NCBI GenBank assembly: GCA_964584805.1
Contig: CAZPAY010000001.1
Location: 276,405-340,404 of the forward strand
DNA: 64,000 nucleotides
Reading direction: 5' to 3'
DNA from: JABHIE01 sp964584805
Lineage (GTDB): Bacteria; Planctomycetota; UBA1135
Shown here: positions 7,944 through 16,789 of the stretch, piece by piece
Layout: each line of letters opens with the position of its first letter
How positions within the stretch are numbered: position 1 is the first letter of the stretch
Notes under the pieces: model-generated
Database searches by the model: none
What the model saw: the letters and a program-made list of their open reading frames with translations, nothing else
Told to the model about the DNA's origin: nothing
Program-made: the position numbers and the translations under genes

Positions 7944-10447
7944 GAGAAAAGCCCTCCGGCTATGGCGAGTTGGCCGAGTGCGACCCCGCCATCGTTGGGT
8001 GGCACTTGTCGATGCAAGTGCACGCGGAAGCCGGCCTCGCGTAGAGCGGGCACGGCGAGTTGATTGAGAAGGCGGTTCATCCAGACACCGCCCGTTAAGG
8101 CCAAGTCGCGTACGCCCGTTTGGGTGAACCCGTGCTCAGCCATGACGACGGCAGCCTGAGCCATCGCCTGATGAAAGCCGAGTGCAAAACCTTGCTCATC
8201 GGCCTCAGAGAAGCGACCCCCACGGGCCATCAATCCGCGAGCCTCGGAAAGGGCTCCGAAGGCTTCTTGCCAATCAATCAGCAAGAAACCTTCGTCGTCG
8301 GAACGAACGGCAAAAGGTACAGCGGAGGCGCTTGCTGCCCCTCTCGCCGCGAGCCCACGCCAAGCGCTGTCTTCCAAACGCACCGCGGGCTGACCCTCAT
8401 AGGTCGTGTGCTCAGGGCTCAACCCGAGCAGAGTGGAATAGGCGTCAAAAACGCGCCCTGCCGCATGCGTCAAAGGCGCGTTTAAGCCGCGCGCGCATTG
8501 CATCCGCCAAAGGCTGGCCTCTTCGCACGATGCACCCATCGCTTCACAAAGGCAATCGCCCGCTTGGCAACCGGCCTCAGCCAATCGCGCGATCACTTGA
8601 CGGACGGGATGATGCACCGCCGCGTCACCACCGGGAAGGGGTGCAGCGTCAAAAGTGCCGAGGCGTTTCCAAGGGAAGGCAGGAACGGCGCTATCTGTGA
8701 CAGGATGCGCCCCACCTAGGTGCAACAACTCTGCACCCCAAATCGTGCCGTCGGTGCCTAGGCCCGTGCCATCAAAGGCTAGTGCGAGAGTTTCATCGAG
8801 ACCATGTTCGGCCATCGCGGAAGCGGCGTGAGCAACATGATGCTGGACCTCCACAACCGGCACACCTAATTTCTTCGCCAAACGATGCCCGATGCGCGTT
8901 GCGTGCATATCGGGGTGAGCATCGACCGCAATTACCGCGGGTGGCTGGCGGAAATATTCTGGCAAAGTGTCGACGACTTGCTCGAGGCCGTCTAGTGCCT
9001 CGGGGGTGGCCAAGTCGCCAACATGGGGGCTGAAAACAGCCTCATTGCCAAAACCAATTGCGATTGCATTTTTCAACTCTGCGCCCATCGCAAGAACATT
9101 GCGCGAAAGCTCACGATGCAGCGGAAAACTATCCGGAGCAAACCCACGCGCGCGCCGCCAAACTTGTGGATTATTTTCCACGACCGCGCAAAGGGAATCA
9201 TCGCAACGCAAATTAATATCGCGGTTGTGTGTTAAATACAAATCAGCGATGCCGCGCAAACGCTCAAGAGCTTCGTCGGTATTGATGCAAATCGGCTCTC
9301 CGCCACGGTTACCGCTGGTCATCACGAGCAAATCAAAAGCGGGCGTGTCATCGCCAGGCAGCGGCTCAAACAGCAACTCATGAATCGGGGTGGTCGGCAA
9401 CATCATGCCTAGCGTCTGCCCATCGGGGCTAAGGGAAGCAAGCGTTCTGACCGCGCCTGGCTTGACTGGCGCAATACAAATCGGCGACGATGGGCTCGTC
9501 ATCTGCTCAACTGCCTCATCGGGCAAATCGCAATAACGCCGCGCTACTTCCAGATTACGCGCCATCACGGCAAAGGGCTTATGCGGGCGATTCTTCCGCG
9601 TGCGCAAAGCGTTAATGGCCGATTCATCGAGAGCATCGACCGCCAACAAAAAGCCACCCATCCCGCGGACGGCGAGTACATCACCAAAACTCAAAGCCGC
9701 GCGCACCTTCTTCAAGATGCATGCTTGCTCCTGCGCCAAATGCTCATAGGGCCAGGGTTCAAAACATGGCTCACTCGCGCAACTGCGCTTGTAGCAAAAC
9801 TCGCCTTCGGTAACGGGCTCGCCGTCGGCATCGAGCAAACTCAACTGCGGGCCGCACGCGGGGCAGGCAATGCTCTCAGCATGAAACCGCCGGTCGCGCA
9901 CATCGCGGTAACCCTCAAGGCAAGTTTCACAAAGCGGGAAGTCACGCAGCGTACTTTTCTCACGGTCATAAGGCATGTCGGTCACGACCGAATACCGCGG
10001 GCCGCAATTCGTGCAGGCGGTAAACGCATAACCAAAATATCGACTGGACGGGTCAAAAACCTCAGCGCGGCAATCCTCACACAGCGCCAAGTCGGCCGGA
10101 ATCGAAACACGGTAAGTCTCGTCGCTCGCCGCGTCACCCTCGCTCGCTGCGGGGCTTTCAAGGATTTCAAAAGACAGAGCTGCCCCCCCCTCAGAGAGCA
10201 GCTCGGTTTCTGTAACATCCATGCGATCGAGTCGCGCGCGCTTGGGCAATCGCGTGGGCAAAGTTTGGAGGAAACCTTCAACGGCTTCCGCACTCCCCTC
10301 AAGTGACATCCGCACCGTGCCCGAACGATTTTGCACCCAGCCGGTTAAACCGGCGCGCTCAGCAAGCACCAACATCGTTGGGCGGAAGCCGACCCCCTGG
10401 AGGATGCCCTCCATGTCGACCTGAACCCGTGTATCGGTTTTTGCCAT
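7934..10447 (-). CDS. hypF: Hydrogenase maturation carbamoyltransferase
   Basis: An 837-residue enzyme that activates carbamoyl phosphate and transfers it to HypE. Domains in order: acylphosphatase (residues about 5-90, GILQGVGFRP), two zinc fingers (about 115-200, with CEDC, CTNC, CETC and CPAC pairs), a YrdC-like domain and a Kae1-like domain with VQHHVAHAASA and FDGTGLGTDG. It is somewhat longer than typical, with an extra loop after the zinc fingers (about residues 208-240). GGAGG lies 6 bases upstream of the ATG. First gene of the hyp-hox run. Confidence 0.97.
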   Translation of the reverse strand: MAKTDTRVQVDMEGILQGVGFRPTMLVLAERAGLTGWVQNRSGTVRMSLEGSAEAVEGFLQTLPTRLPKRARLDRMDVTETELLSEGGAALSFEILESPAASEGDAASDETYRVSIPADLALCEDCRAEVFDPSSRYFGYAFTACTNCGPRYSVVTDMPYDREKSTLRDFPLCETCLEGYRDVRDRRFHAESIACPACGPQLSLLDADGEPVTEGEFCYKRSCASEPCFEPWPYEHLAQEQACILKKVRAALSFGDVLAVRGMGGFLLAVDALDESAINALRTRKNRPHKPFAVMARNLEVARRYCDLPDEAVEQMTSPSSPICIAPVKPGAVRTLASLSPDGQTLGMMLPTTPIHELLFEPLPGDDTPAFDLLVMTSGNRGGEPICINTDEALERLRGIADLYLTHNRDINLRCDDSLCAVVENNPQVWRRARGFAPDSFPLHRELSRNVLAMGAELKNAIAIGFGNEAVFSPHVGDLATPEALDGLEQVVDTLPEYFRQPPAVIAVDAHPDMHATRIGHRLAKKLGVPVVEVQHHVAHAASAMAEHGLDETLALAFDGTGLGTDGTIWGAELLHLGGAHPVTDSAVPAFPWKRLGTFDAAPLPGGDAAVHHPVRQVIARLAEAGCQAGDCLCEAMGASCEEASLWRMQCARGLNAPLTHAAGRVFDAYSTLLGLSPEHTTYEGQPAVRLEDSAWRGLAARGAASASAVPFAVRSDDEGFLLIDWQEAFGALSEARGLMARGGRFSEADEQGFALGFHQAMAQAAVVMAEHGFTQTGVRDLALTGGVWMNRLLNQLAVPALREAGFRVHLHRQVPPNDGGVALGQLAIAGGLFSCV

Positions 10448-10522
10448 TTGCGCCTCCGGAAAGGGATGGCTTCCCCTTCCATGGTTCCATTAGACCCCAA
10501 ACGGGCAAGCGCAAGGTTTCAA

Positions 10523-10536
10523 ATAGTTAAAACTAT
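10523..10536. promoter_or_regulatory. Palindrome upstream of hypF, possible operator
   Basis: ATAGTT-AA-AACTAT, a perfect 6-base inverted repeat with a 2-base centre, lies 76-89 bases ahead of the hypF ATG in the only sizeable gap before the hydrogenase operon. A dimeric regulator site is plausible. No known regulator is implied by the sequence. Confidence 0.35.
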
Positions 10537-10556
10537 GGATTTTCTATATGTCCAGT

Positions 10557-10578
10557 AAAAATAGGGCATTTTGATGCC
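10557..10578 (-). terminator. Weak candidate terminator after yaaA
   Basis: On the minus strand GGCAT-CAAA-ATGCC is followed within four bases by TTTTT. The stem is only 5 base pairs. It lies 33 bases beyond the yaaA stop and ahead of the hypF promoter region, where termination would make sense. Confidence 0.4.
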
Positions 10579-10610
10579 ATCCGCGGTGGGTTTGTGGGAA
10601 ACAGAGTGCC

Positions 10611-11399
10611 CTAGCCGCGCGTAAACACGAGATTGTCGTCGTCAGACAACTTAGCGGAAAAACCGTAACCGTTAATTGCAAAGGCCTGCAAATCGTCTGG
10701 CTTTTCGATTTTATTTTCGAGCACCCAGCGCGTGAAATGCCCACGGGCTTGCTTGGCGAAAATACCGATCATGCGGTAGCCGTCGCCTTTGCACTCTTTA
10801 AATTGGGGCGTTAAAACGCGGCCTGCCAATTGCTTGGGCTGAGTGGCTTTGAAATATTCCGCTGAAGCCAAATTCAGAATCAGGCCACTGCCTTCCGTCT
10901 TGAGATCTTTTTCAAGCAAGCGACGGATGGTCTCGCCCCAAAAGGCGTAAAGATGAGCGCCGCGTTGTGTTTGAAGCCGTGTGCCCATTTCTAATCGATG
11001 GCCCATGATGCGGTCAAAGGGGCGCAACAAACCGTAAAGGCCTGACAGCAATCGCAAATGCTTTTGCGCGTAATCCAAAGTCGCGTCATCAAAACCAAGC
11101 GGGCCCATCGAAGCGTAAACCGCGCCTTGAAAAGCAAACAATGCCGCGCCGGAAGCGCACCCACCACTTACGGTGCGGCTGGCTGCAGGTTTAGCCGCCC
11201 AATCAGAATTACGAGCGACACCCAATTCGGCCAAAGCAGGGCTGAGTTTCATCAAGTCAGCCAACTCGTTTTGCGACAACGCCGACAACACCCCCATCAA
11301 CTCACTTGAGTCATCAAGTAATCGTGGATTCGTCAAACGAGGGCCACGCGCGGGCGCATCAAAGCCCATTTTTTTCGCTGGAGAAAGAAGCAGCAACAT
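10611..11399 (-). CDS. yaaA: Peroxide stress protein YaaA (UPF0246/DUF328)
   Basis: A 262-residue protein of the YaaA family, which in E. coli lowers free iron during peroxide stress. The N-terminal signature LLLLSPAKKMGFD and inner motifs YGLLRPFDRIMGHRLEMG and NLASAEYFKA identify it. Length is normal. It is transcribed ahead of the hydrogenase operon and separated from it by a weak hairpin and a 163-base gap. A link to protection of iron enzymes is tempting but not shown. Confidence 0.93.
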   Translation of the reverse strand: MLLLLSPAKKMGFDAPARGPRLTNPRLLDDSSELMGVLSALSQNELADLMKLSPALAELGVARNSDWAAKPAASRTVSGGCASGAALFAFQGAVYASMGPLGFDDATLDYAQKHLRLLSGLYGLLRPFDRIMGHRLEMGTRLQTQRGAHLYAFWGETIRRLLEKDLKTEGSGLILNLASAEYFKATQPKQLAGRVLTPQFKECKGDGYRMIGIFAKQARGHFTRWVLENKIEKPDDLQAFAINGYGFSAKLSDDDNLVFTRG

Positions 11400-11424
11400 C
11401 GCTTACCACACTAAGACAACAAAC

Positions 11425-11438
11425 GAAAAAATCTAGTC
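11425..11438 (-). repeat. 14-base direct repeat copy 1 at the tdh-like stop
   Basis: Minus strand GACTAGATTTTTTC spans the stop codon (TAG) of the dehydrogenase and a T6 tract. An identical 14-mer spans the rodA stop at 12566-12579. Confidence 0.7.
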
Positions 11439-12509
11439 GGCAAATGGGTCGAGCACAACTTTATGTGCCTCACCCGCATCGAGCAGTGCGATGCCATCCG
11501 CAAAACCGCTCAGCGGCAGACGATGGGTCACGATATGCCGCACATCAAGCCCGCGACCGAGCATGGCGAGCATTTCATCCCAAGTCGCAAACATGCGCCG
11601 GCCCAGCACACCACGCAGCGTCAGGCCTTTAAAAATGACATTGCGCGAAAAACCATCAAGCGTCAGCTCTTGGCCATTGGGGATACCCAGCATCACCATC
11701 TCGCCGCCCGGGTAAAGCAACTCAAGTGCCGCATTAATCGCCGGTTTCGCCCCCGACATTTCAAGGACGACATCGACCCCACCGTTTGTGAAATCGCGCA
11801 CTTGCTCGACAAAGCCCTCGTCAGCCGGGTGCATCACACGCACCGGAACGCGGCCGCTTAATTTGCTGGCCCACTCACGCGCGCGGTCTAAATGGCCCGG
11901 GGCGACCTCGGTGATGGTCAAACTCGCCGCGCCCTCAAACTCAACGACGGCAGCGGCCATCGCGCCAATCGCGCCATAACCAGAAACGAGCACATGGCGA
12001 CCCGCAATCGAAGTCGCGGACTGGACGGTGTGCACCGCATTTCCCAATGCATCTAAAAACGAGCCAATCTCTTCCGGGACAACCTCAGGGTCAAGCGCGA
12101 CTAAATTCGTTACTGGTAAAACCACAAACTCAGCAAAACAGCCGGGCACATGCAGTCCCTTGATGCGCGTCTTTTCGCAAATGTGCTGGTTGGCGGCTCG
12201 ACAAGCGCGGCACTCGCCGCAGACCAAATGCATCTCAGCCGAGACATAATCCCCCTCAGACCAATCACTCACGCCTGCGCCAATCGCATCAATGTAGCCG
12301 CAAAACTCGTGGCCGATAACCACCGGCGGATTGAGCATATGCGAAACGGAATCATCCCAGTGAAAGATATGCCGGTCGGTGCCACAAATGGCCGTGCGAG
12401 CCACGCGCACACGCACCTCACCCGCCCCTGGTTCAGGAACAGGCAATCCGGTTACTAATTCTGCCGCCCCCGCTTCAGGGCGCACCATTTGGATGCCTCG
12501 CATAACCAA
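11433..12509 (-). CDS. tdh: Zinc-dependent alcohol dehydrogenase, L-threonine 3-dehydrogenase-like
   Basis: A 358-residue medium-chain dehydrogenase that would oxidise threonine to 2-amino-3-ketobutyrate with NAD. The catalytic zinc site is TAICGTDRHIFHW and IGHEFCG, the structural zinc site CGECRACRAANQHIC, and the dinucleotide fold GYGAIGAMAA. Threonine-dehydrogenase traits are ICGTDxHI and VSAEMHLVCG. No kbl gene is adjacent, so a polyol or other secondary alcohol substrate remains possible. It lies between yaaA and rodA, 64 bases after rodA. Confidence 0.8.
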   Translation of the reverse strand: MVMRGIQMVRPEAGAAELVTGLPVPEPGAGEVRVRVARTAICGTDRHIFHWDDSVSHMLNPPVVIGHEFCGYIDAIGAGVSDWSEGDYVSAEMHLVCGECRACRAANQHICEKTRIKGLHVPGCFAEFVVLPVTNLVALDPEVVPEEIGSFLDALGNAVHTVQSATSIAGRHVLVSGYGAIGAMAAAVVEFEGAASLTITEVAPGHLDRAREWASKLSGRVPVRVMHPADEGFVEQVRDFTNGGVDVVLEMSGAKPAINAALELLYPGGEMVMLGIPNGQELTLDGFSRNVIFKGLTLRGVLGRRMFATWDEMLAMLGRGLDVRHIVTHRLPLSGFADGIALLDAGEAHKVVLDPFAD

Positions 12510-12565
12510 AGTTTAAGCCCGCCTCGCCGCGGATATCAGGTTAATCCTTCTTGGCCAAGCGGCAG

Positions 12566-12579
12566 GAAAAAATCTAGTC
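12566..12579 (-). repeat. 14-base direct repeat copy 2 at the rodA stop
   Basis: Second exact copy of GACTAGATTTTTTC, again covering a TAG stop and a T6 tract. The two copies bracket the tdh-like gene, 1141 bases apart. An imperfect hairpin (GCGTGGGC and GCCCGCGC, one G-U pair) precedes this copy in rodA, so it may be part of a terminator. Confidence 0.6.
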
Positions 12580-13716
12580 TTCCCAGGCGCGGGCATGGAA
12601 AACCGGCCCACGCGTCGCCGACAAGGACAATCCCACACCAATCATCACACCCGCCATCGCCATCGAACTGCCGCCGAAACTCACCATCGGCAAAGGTAAG
12701 CCCGTCGTCGGCCAAACGCCGAGAGTCACGCCGACATTGAGGATGAGGTGCACGAGAAAATGCAAACCCATACCGCCTAGGTAGAGGCGCGTAAAAGGGT
12801 CGCGGTGTTTTGAGGCCAATGCAATCGCTGCCGCGCCGAGTGCACCGTAAAGCAGCAAGAAAAAACTCGCGCCAACGAAACCATGCTCTTCGGCAATCAC
12901 AGGGAAGACAAAATCATTATGCCGCTCGGGTAAACGATCGAGGCGGTTTTCGGGGCCGCGTGCCCAGCCAAATCCATGCATGCCGCCCGAGCCAACCGCC
13001 AATTTGGAATGCCACAAGTGAAACCCGACATCCGCTTTTTCTTCGAGGGTCAACTCACTTTGCCGCCACCAACTCATCACGCGCTCTTGCTGATAATCTT
13101 GAATAAACAAAAGTGCAATCGGCGCGAGTAAGGCCGGCAAAATCAACAGCCAACGCACGACGCGCCACGGCGTGCCCGCAAGCCAAACCATGCCGATGAA
13201 CATCGGTACAAATGTGAGAGTCGTACCCAAATCGGGGGCGAGTAAAACCAAAATAGCCGGCACCGCGACAAGAAGTGCGGGGCGGTACAAATCAGCAAGA
13301 CAAGTCGGACGCGGATGGTCACCGAACCATTTGGAGAGTGCCAGAATCACAGCGAATTTCATCGTCTCACTTGGCTGAAGTTTGAAGCCGGCAAACAGAT
13401 CAATCCAGCGGCGCGCATTATTCGTCGAACGCCCCGTGAGAAGAACAAGCACCAAAAGCGTGATGCAAATGCCGTAAATCACCCACGGGCTTTTTCGCCA
13501 ACGACGCTCACCCCAAGCTGCGCACAACACGCAGGCCACGCCGGCCACAATCATCCGAATCAAATGCGATGGCGGATAGGCCACCCCGCCCGCAACACTT
13601 CCCTGAACAATCAGGCCCACCCACATCACACCCAGCGACAGCGGAATGAGCGGCCAATCCGTCTTTTTCAAAAACCGTGTCAGCGATCGAATCGGGGTAA
13701 AACGGGTAAAACTCAC
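12574..13716 (-). CDS. rodA: Rod-shape SEDS peptidoglycan glycosyltransferase RodA
   Basis: A 380-residue polytopic membrane protein of the SEDS family that polymerises lipid II in the elongasome, paired with PBP2. Family motifs include RSTNNARRWIDL, QPSETMKFAVI, LLAPDLGTTLTF and, near the end, PLPMVSFGGSSM. About ten hydrophobic segments are visible. It overlaps mrdA by 4 bases, the usual pbp2-rodA pairing. The elongasome context favours RodA over FtsW. Confidence 0.95.
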   Translation of the reverse strand: MSFTRFTPIRSLTRFLKKTDWPLIPLSLGVMWVGLIVQGSVAGGVAYPPSHLIRMIVAGVACVLCAAWGERRWRKSPWVIYGICITLLVLVLLTGRSTNNARRWIDLFAGFKLQPSETMKFAVILALSKWFGDHPRPTCLADLYRPALLVAVPAILVLLAPDLGTTLTFVPMFIGMVWLAGTPWRVVRWLLILPALLAPIALLFIQDYQQERVMSWWRQSELTLEEKADVGFHLWHSKLAVGSGGMHGFGWARGPENRLDRLPERHNDFVFPVIAEEHGFVGASFFLLLYGALGAAAIALASKHRDPFTRLYLGGMGLHFLVHLILNVGVTLGVWPTTGLPLPMVSFGGSSMAMAGVMIGVGLSLSATRGPVFHARAWED

Positions 13717-16307
13717 TGCGCATCCCCCTTGTGCTCAAGATTCTCGAACGCGCCCTCTTCGAAAACAGAGACCAAGTCTTCTGCCGCGGCAGACGCCAAG
13801 AACTCATGCAAAATCACTGTCGCAATTTGCCCACCATGAAGGCCAGCATTTTCACACATCACGGCAACCGCGTATCGCGGCTCGTCCCAGGGGAAATAAC
13901 CCGCAAACCAAGCATGCGTGCGTCCATGCGCGCCCTTACCGCCAACCTGCGCGGTGCCGGTCTTGCCCGCAACGCGGTAATCACTCAGCGGGTGACTTTC
14001 ACTCCAGGCTGTGCCGCCCTGCTCATTGGTGACGGCCTTTAAAGCGTCACGCAATCGCTCAAGTTGAGATTCATGTAGAGGTTTGGGGAGCCCCGCTGAA
14101 ACGGCAGGCGCTGCACCGCGCCCCTCAAGCACAAACCGTGGCGACCACAATTTGCCCGTAGCCAACCACCCGAAAAATCGAGCCATCTGAAGAGGGCTGG
14201 AAGTGATATGCGTCTGGCCAATCGCAAATCGCATCGTGGAAATGACCCCATAGACACCCTTAGCCGCAGTCGTCGAATTTGCACCCCGCTCAAGCCAAGT
14301 ATCCGTTTGGGCGACCTCAAATCCGGTGGGTTCACCAAAACCAAGACTGCGTGCTCGGGACAATAAAGCCTCATAGCCCAGGTCTTCGGCTAGTCGATAA
14401 AAATAAACATTGCAAGAAAGCTGAATCGCCTTCCGCATCGAAATCTCTCCATGGCCCCAACGGGAATCACAATTCAGCGCCTTGGTAGCACCCGGAGCTT
14501 GATAACTTCCCTCACAGAAGTGCACCTCGTCCCAGGCTGCCGAATCACGGGCTAATGCCTCTGCGGCAGCCACCAACTTGAAGGTAGAGCCCGGATAAGG
14601 CGTCTGCCAACCTGCAAATCCACCTCCAAGAGCTCGATGTCTCAGGGGCGCACCCTCTATGTCGGCGGCTAATTCTGAATAACGCGTTCGAAAATCATCT
14701 GCATCGTAAGAAGGCGCCGTAGCCAACGCCGGTGTTGTGCCATCGCGCAAATCAATCAACGCAAATGCCGCGCGTGGATGATTCAAACCTTCTATCACAC
14801 CCCATTGCGGCTCACTTTGGTTGCTTAACTGTCGGCGCACTTCGCGATACCCCTCGTCAATAGCCTGCTCTGCGGCAAGCTGCAGAGAAGAATCTAAAGC
14901 CAAGCGTATGTCTTCCCCGTGGCGAGGCGGGGAAAAAGCAAGCTCAACGGGGCCATCCTCGTCGTCGCCGACCTCAAGGACCTGCAAATAACCACGAGTG
15001 CCTTTTAAGACTTCCTCAAATGCGGCCTCGACTCCCCGCCGACCACGCGAATCTCCGGGGCGCAATACGGTTGTCCAGAGTCGTTCGCGCAATTCCTGAT
15101 AGCGAGCCTGTTGGTGAGGTTCGCGATGCAACAAACGAGCCAGCGACAAATACTCTTCGCGCAAATCCTGATACTCATGCAAATCTTTTTCACTTGCCGC
15201 GCGAACTGTGCCAAGTAACTGCGGAGTCACCGAGCCGGGGTAAACCCTCTTTGGGTTTTCTTGCACAAACAATCCCGCATAACGGTCTGGCAATTGCGCC
15301 AAACGGTCGACAGCATCAAAGGCTAAATCACGAGCTAACCGAACCTGTCGCGCACTATGAATATCGCGTACCAAATTGCGACGCAAGCCGCGCACATCCT
15401 GTGGTTGCACTTGCTCAACCTGTCGCAGCAACGCACCCAAAGATTCAAAAGCGCCGGCGCCAGTTGTGAGCAAAGAATGGGAGAGAGCCTCAAGATTGGG
15501 GGACATTTGCCACCGCACTGCGACATCATCCAAAAAAGCAAGTCTCGCGGCAGACCATTCCTTGGGCGCTTCCGAATCACCTCGCCACTCCAGTTGCTCA
15601 CGCACTTGAAACGAAGACCAATCCCGCGAACGACCCGCCGCCGCCAATACAGCTCGGCTACGCACTCGAAGCTCAAGCTGAAGCCGCTCTTCTTCAATAC
15701 GCTCAAGCAACCGGCCCTCCCACTCGGAACCAAGTGCTTGTTCCAAGGAAGCCAAGTCAAGCAAAGACTGCGAGAATCGTTTTTGAAAAAAAGCCCATGA
15801 CCGGGGGAAGGCTTCGCGAAAAGTATCATCACTCTTGCTGAGCCATTCTTGGACCTCAGCCCAATCGGGCTTTCCGCCCAGCCGGCGCAGGTAATAAACG
15901 AAATCGCCTCTCGCCCCTGAATCAAGCGATTCAAGGTCGGTTGGACGCTTTGCAAAAAGCCCAGCACCAAGAGTTAGGCCTTGCTCTGCACAGGCAGGCA
16001 AGCCACCTGGCGCATAACCCAACAAAGCCCAAGCCTCTAGAAGTTGCGCGACGGGATGCCCTCGTCGAAACGCTCGGTATTCAAACAAAAAGTCATACGC
16101 AACTCGATCTTCAGCTAGGACAAGGCCGCTCTTGTCCAATATGCGCCCACGATAAAAAGCCAATGAGCGTTTACTCAACCGAGAACGGCGAGCTTCCTCA
16201 GCCCAATCCTGATACTCAATGACTTGCAACTGAAACAAACGCCCCAAGAGCAAAGCCAAGAAAGCCATGCAGACTAAAATCAAGCGGATATGACGGGACA
16301 ACCTCAT
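13713..16307 (-). CDS. mrdA: Penicillin-binding protein 2 with enlarged helical pedestal
   Basis: An 864-residue class B PBP, the transpeptidase partner of RodA. One N-terminal membrane helix (residues about 8-28) is followed by RGRILDKSG. The catalytic motifs are STFK (574-577), SCN (631-633) and KTGT (782-785). E. coli PBP2 has 633 residues. The excess lies mostly at residues 95-340, a charged, helix-rich stretch placed before the conserved NPKRVYPGSV segment, so it extends the non-catalytic periplasmic part. It overlaps mreD and rodA by 4 bases each. Function as PBP2 is secure; the insertion is unexplained. Confidence 0.95.
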   Translation of the reverse strand: MRLSRHIRLILVCMAFLALLLGRLFQLQVIEYQDWAEEARRSRLSKRSLAFYRGRILDKSGLVLAEDRVAYDFLFEYRAFRRGHPVAQLLEAWALLGYAPGGLPACAEQGLTLGAGLFAKRPTDLESLDSGARGDFVYYLRRLGGKPDWAEVQEWLSKSDDTFREAFPRSWAFFQKRFSQSLLDLASLEQALGSEWEGRLLERIEEERLQLELRVRSRAVLAAAGRSRDWSSFQVREQLEWRGDSEAPKEWSAARLAFLDDVAVRWQMSPNLEALSHSLLTTGAGAFESLGALLRQVEQVQPQDVRGLRRNLVRDIHSARQVRLARDLAFDAVDRLAQLPDRYAGLFVQENPKRVYPGSVTPQLLGTVRAASEKDLHEYQDLREEYLSLARLLHREPHQQARYQELRERLWTTVLRPGDSRGRRGVEAAFEEVLKGTRGYLQVLEVGDDEDGPVELAFSPPRHGEDIRLALDSSLQLAAEQAIDEGYREVRRQLSNQSEPQWGVIEGLNHPRAAFALIDLRDGTTPALATAPSYDADDFRTRYSELAADIEGAPLRHRALGGGFAGWQTPYPGSTFKLVAAAEALARDSAAWDEVHFCEGSYQAPGATKALNCDSRWGHGEISMRKAIQLSCNVYFYRLAEDLGYEALLSRARSLGFGEPTGFEVAQTDTWLERGANSTTAAKGVYGVISTMRFAIGQTHITSSPLQMARFFGWLATGKLWSPRFVLEGRGAAPAVSAGLPKPLHESQLERLRDALKAVTNEQGGTAWSESHPLSDYRVAGKTGTAQVGGKGAHGRTHAWFAGYFPWDEPRYAVAVMCENAGLHGGQIATVILHEFLASAAAEDLVSVFEEGAFENLEHKGDAQ

Positions 16308-16789
16308 GAATAAAGGCTCCAGCGCTTACCAATGCGTTGGCCAAGAAAGAAGGCCCAGAAAACACCCGACCAGACAACTCGCCAAACAAGCACTGAATAA
16401 GAAATGTCGACCCCCATTAGAGTCGCTGAGCGCGCATCAAAAACGGCCAGAGGGACGGCAGCGGCACACCCAATCATCAACCGCATAACCATATCTTGAG
16501 AGGAAACGCGGCGATGCAGGTGATGCCGCACCACGAGCGCCAAGCCCAAGCCCGCAAGGCCTGCAAAAAAGGACGCAGCACTCACGCAAGCGCGCAACAA
16601 AGCACACCAAACCACCAAACTCACTGGGCGGCGAAGTGATTCTGGTGTGGGAACAGCAACCGTCGCTAAAATGAAAATAAGCCAAGGGTCGGGAAATACA
16701 TCAAAGAGTGGAATGCCGCGTAACGCAGGCACGGCCATCGTCAGGACAATGGCACTCGGAACTAAAACGCGCAATCGCGGTTCTTTCAT
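16304..16789 (-). CDS. mreD: Rod-shape membrane protein MreD
   Basis: A 161-residue hydrophobic protein with about five membrane segments, in the standard position between mreC and mrdA and overlapping both by 4 bases. MreD diverges quickly, so the call rests on length, hydrophobicity and position more than on motifs. It is expected to bridge MreC to the peptidoglycan synthases. Confidence 0.85.
   Translation of the reverse strand: MKEPRLRVLVPSAIVLTMAVPALRGIPLFDVFPDPWLIFILATVAVPTPESLRRPVSLVVWCALLRACVSAASFFAGLAGLGLALVVRHHLHRRVSSQDMVMRLMIGCAAAVPLAVFDARSATLMGVDISYSVLVWRVVWSGVFWAFFLGQRIGKRWSLYS

Noticed and set aside
10564..10578. Sigma-54-like promoter (GG and GC elements) upstream of hypF
   Set aside because: The GG-GC spacing is 9 instead of 10 and the bases are better explained as the arms of a small hairpin.
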